Assembly: GCA_030529845.1 (NCBI GenBank)
Contig: JAUMWB010000001.1
Coordinates: 186,001 to 250,000 of the forward strand
Reading direction: 5' to 3'
From: Rothia sp. (in: high G+C Gram-positive bacteria)
GTDB lineage: Bacteria > Actinomycetota > Actinomycetes > Actinomycetales > Micrococcaceae
DNA length: 64,000 nt
The position numbers and the translations under genes are program-made. The notes under the pieces were generated by a model, which was not told the origin of the DNA, searched no databases, and saw only the letters and a list, made by a program, of their open reading frames with translations. Positions 63,654-64,000 of the stretch are shown in pieces; position 1 is the first letter of the stretch; the number at the start of each line of letters is the position of its first letter.

Positions 63654-64000
63654 TGATACAGGCTTTTACCGACAGGCAGGCCCCGACCTGGAGCGGACGC
63701 GACGACGGCCCCGGTGCCGAGCACCGCAGGCTCTTCCAGACGGTGCAGCCGCTTGCCCAGCTAACCCAGCGCCCGGACGCGGTCTTCGTCGGCTTTGCCT
63801 CCGACGAGGGGGTCCGCCGCAACCAGGGGCGCACTGGCGCAGCAGAAGGCCCCACCGCCCTGCGCTCAGCCCTGGGAACCCTGGCCCTGGCTCAGGGAAC
63901 CACCGGTAACCGCCGCACCGACCTGGTCCTTGGCGATGCCGGTGACGTTGTCGTTACCAACCGCGACCTGGTAGGAGGCCACCGCAGACTATCGGAGGCC
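63653..64000 (+). CDS. hutG: Formimidoylglutamase, N-terminal part
   Basis: Runs off the right edge; 116 residues visible. GTG 63653 overlaps the hutI stop and has a GGAGGA ribosome site at seven bases. VFVGFASDEGVRRNQGRTGAAEGPTALRSALGTL is the arginase/ureohydrolase start typical of HutG, and the next block begins VLGDAGDVVV. It would cleave formiminoglutamate to glutamate and formamide. The manganese-binding residues lie beyond the window. Confidence 0.9.
   Translation, partial: MIQAFTDRQAPTWSGRDDGPGAEHRRLFQTVQPLAQLTQRPDAVFVGFASDEGVRRNQGRTGAAEGPTALRSALGTLALAQGTTGNRRTDLVLGDAGDVVVTNRDLVGGHRRLSEA

Overview
The window looks like a chromosome segment of a Micrococcaceae actinobacterium, most likely a Rothia-type organism. 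I infer this from the roughly 60% GC coding sequence with strong GCC/CTG/GAC codon preference, a fused CydDC, a TIGR03085 (mycothiol-type) protein, a ParC-type topoisomerase, the trpE + Trp-associated membrane protein pair and many GTG starts. No database search was possible, so the genus is an inference.

Layout. 1-5.2 kb: cytochrome bd oxidase (cydA end, cydB, fused cydDC). 5.3-16.8 kb: PH-like membrane protein, parC, membrane protein, aconitase, truncated mug, alanine/glycine symporter and dxs. 16.8-23.1 kb: Rieske lipoprotein with RNase D, msrB, hydrolase, ybaK, zapE and an acetyltransferase. 23.2-25.8 kb: six tRNA genes (Gly-Val-Gly and Gly-Cys-Val) split by an ABC-F ribosome-protection gene that has its own promoter, a 14-codon leader peptide and a chain of competing hairpins. 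25.9-35.9 kb: MOSC, CapA lipoprotein, PD-(D/E)XK nuclease, def-fmt-rsmB-rpe housekeeping run and TPR proteins. 35.9-40.1 kb: MFS permease, FMN riboswitch with a pnuX-type riboflavin transporter, a broken ribD remnant and thrE. 40.2-42.2 kb: hisE-hisG-hisF.

42.2-50.3 kb is an accessory island between hisF and the hisI-trpE block. It holds a low-GC zinc-ribbon protein of unknown function, a yefM-yoeB toxin-antitoxin pair, the 3' two thirds of an hsdR gene, a scrap of transposase abutting the hsdR break, an intact low-GC single-chain type IIG restriction-modification gene, and a short hsdM scrap. The arrangement suggests a type I restriction system that was cut apart and replaced by a type IIG system.

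50.3-64 kb: phzF, DUF2087 protein, MFS permease, TIGR03085 protein, lytic-transglycosylase lipoprotein, hisI-trpE-Trp membrane protein, two lower-GC secreted proteins, then the histidine utilisation locus (hutC repressor divergent from hutU-hutI-hutG, with a palindromic operator between) running off the end.

Signals not explained by genes: a nonamer GCGGACGCC present about two dozen times on both strands, absent from the low-GC island and reused as inverted pairs in terminators; two 110-bp palindromic elements at convergent gene ends whose outer stems differ in sequence but stay complementary; and several start codons placed 13 nt after a -10 box, suggesting leaderless mRNAs.
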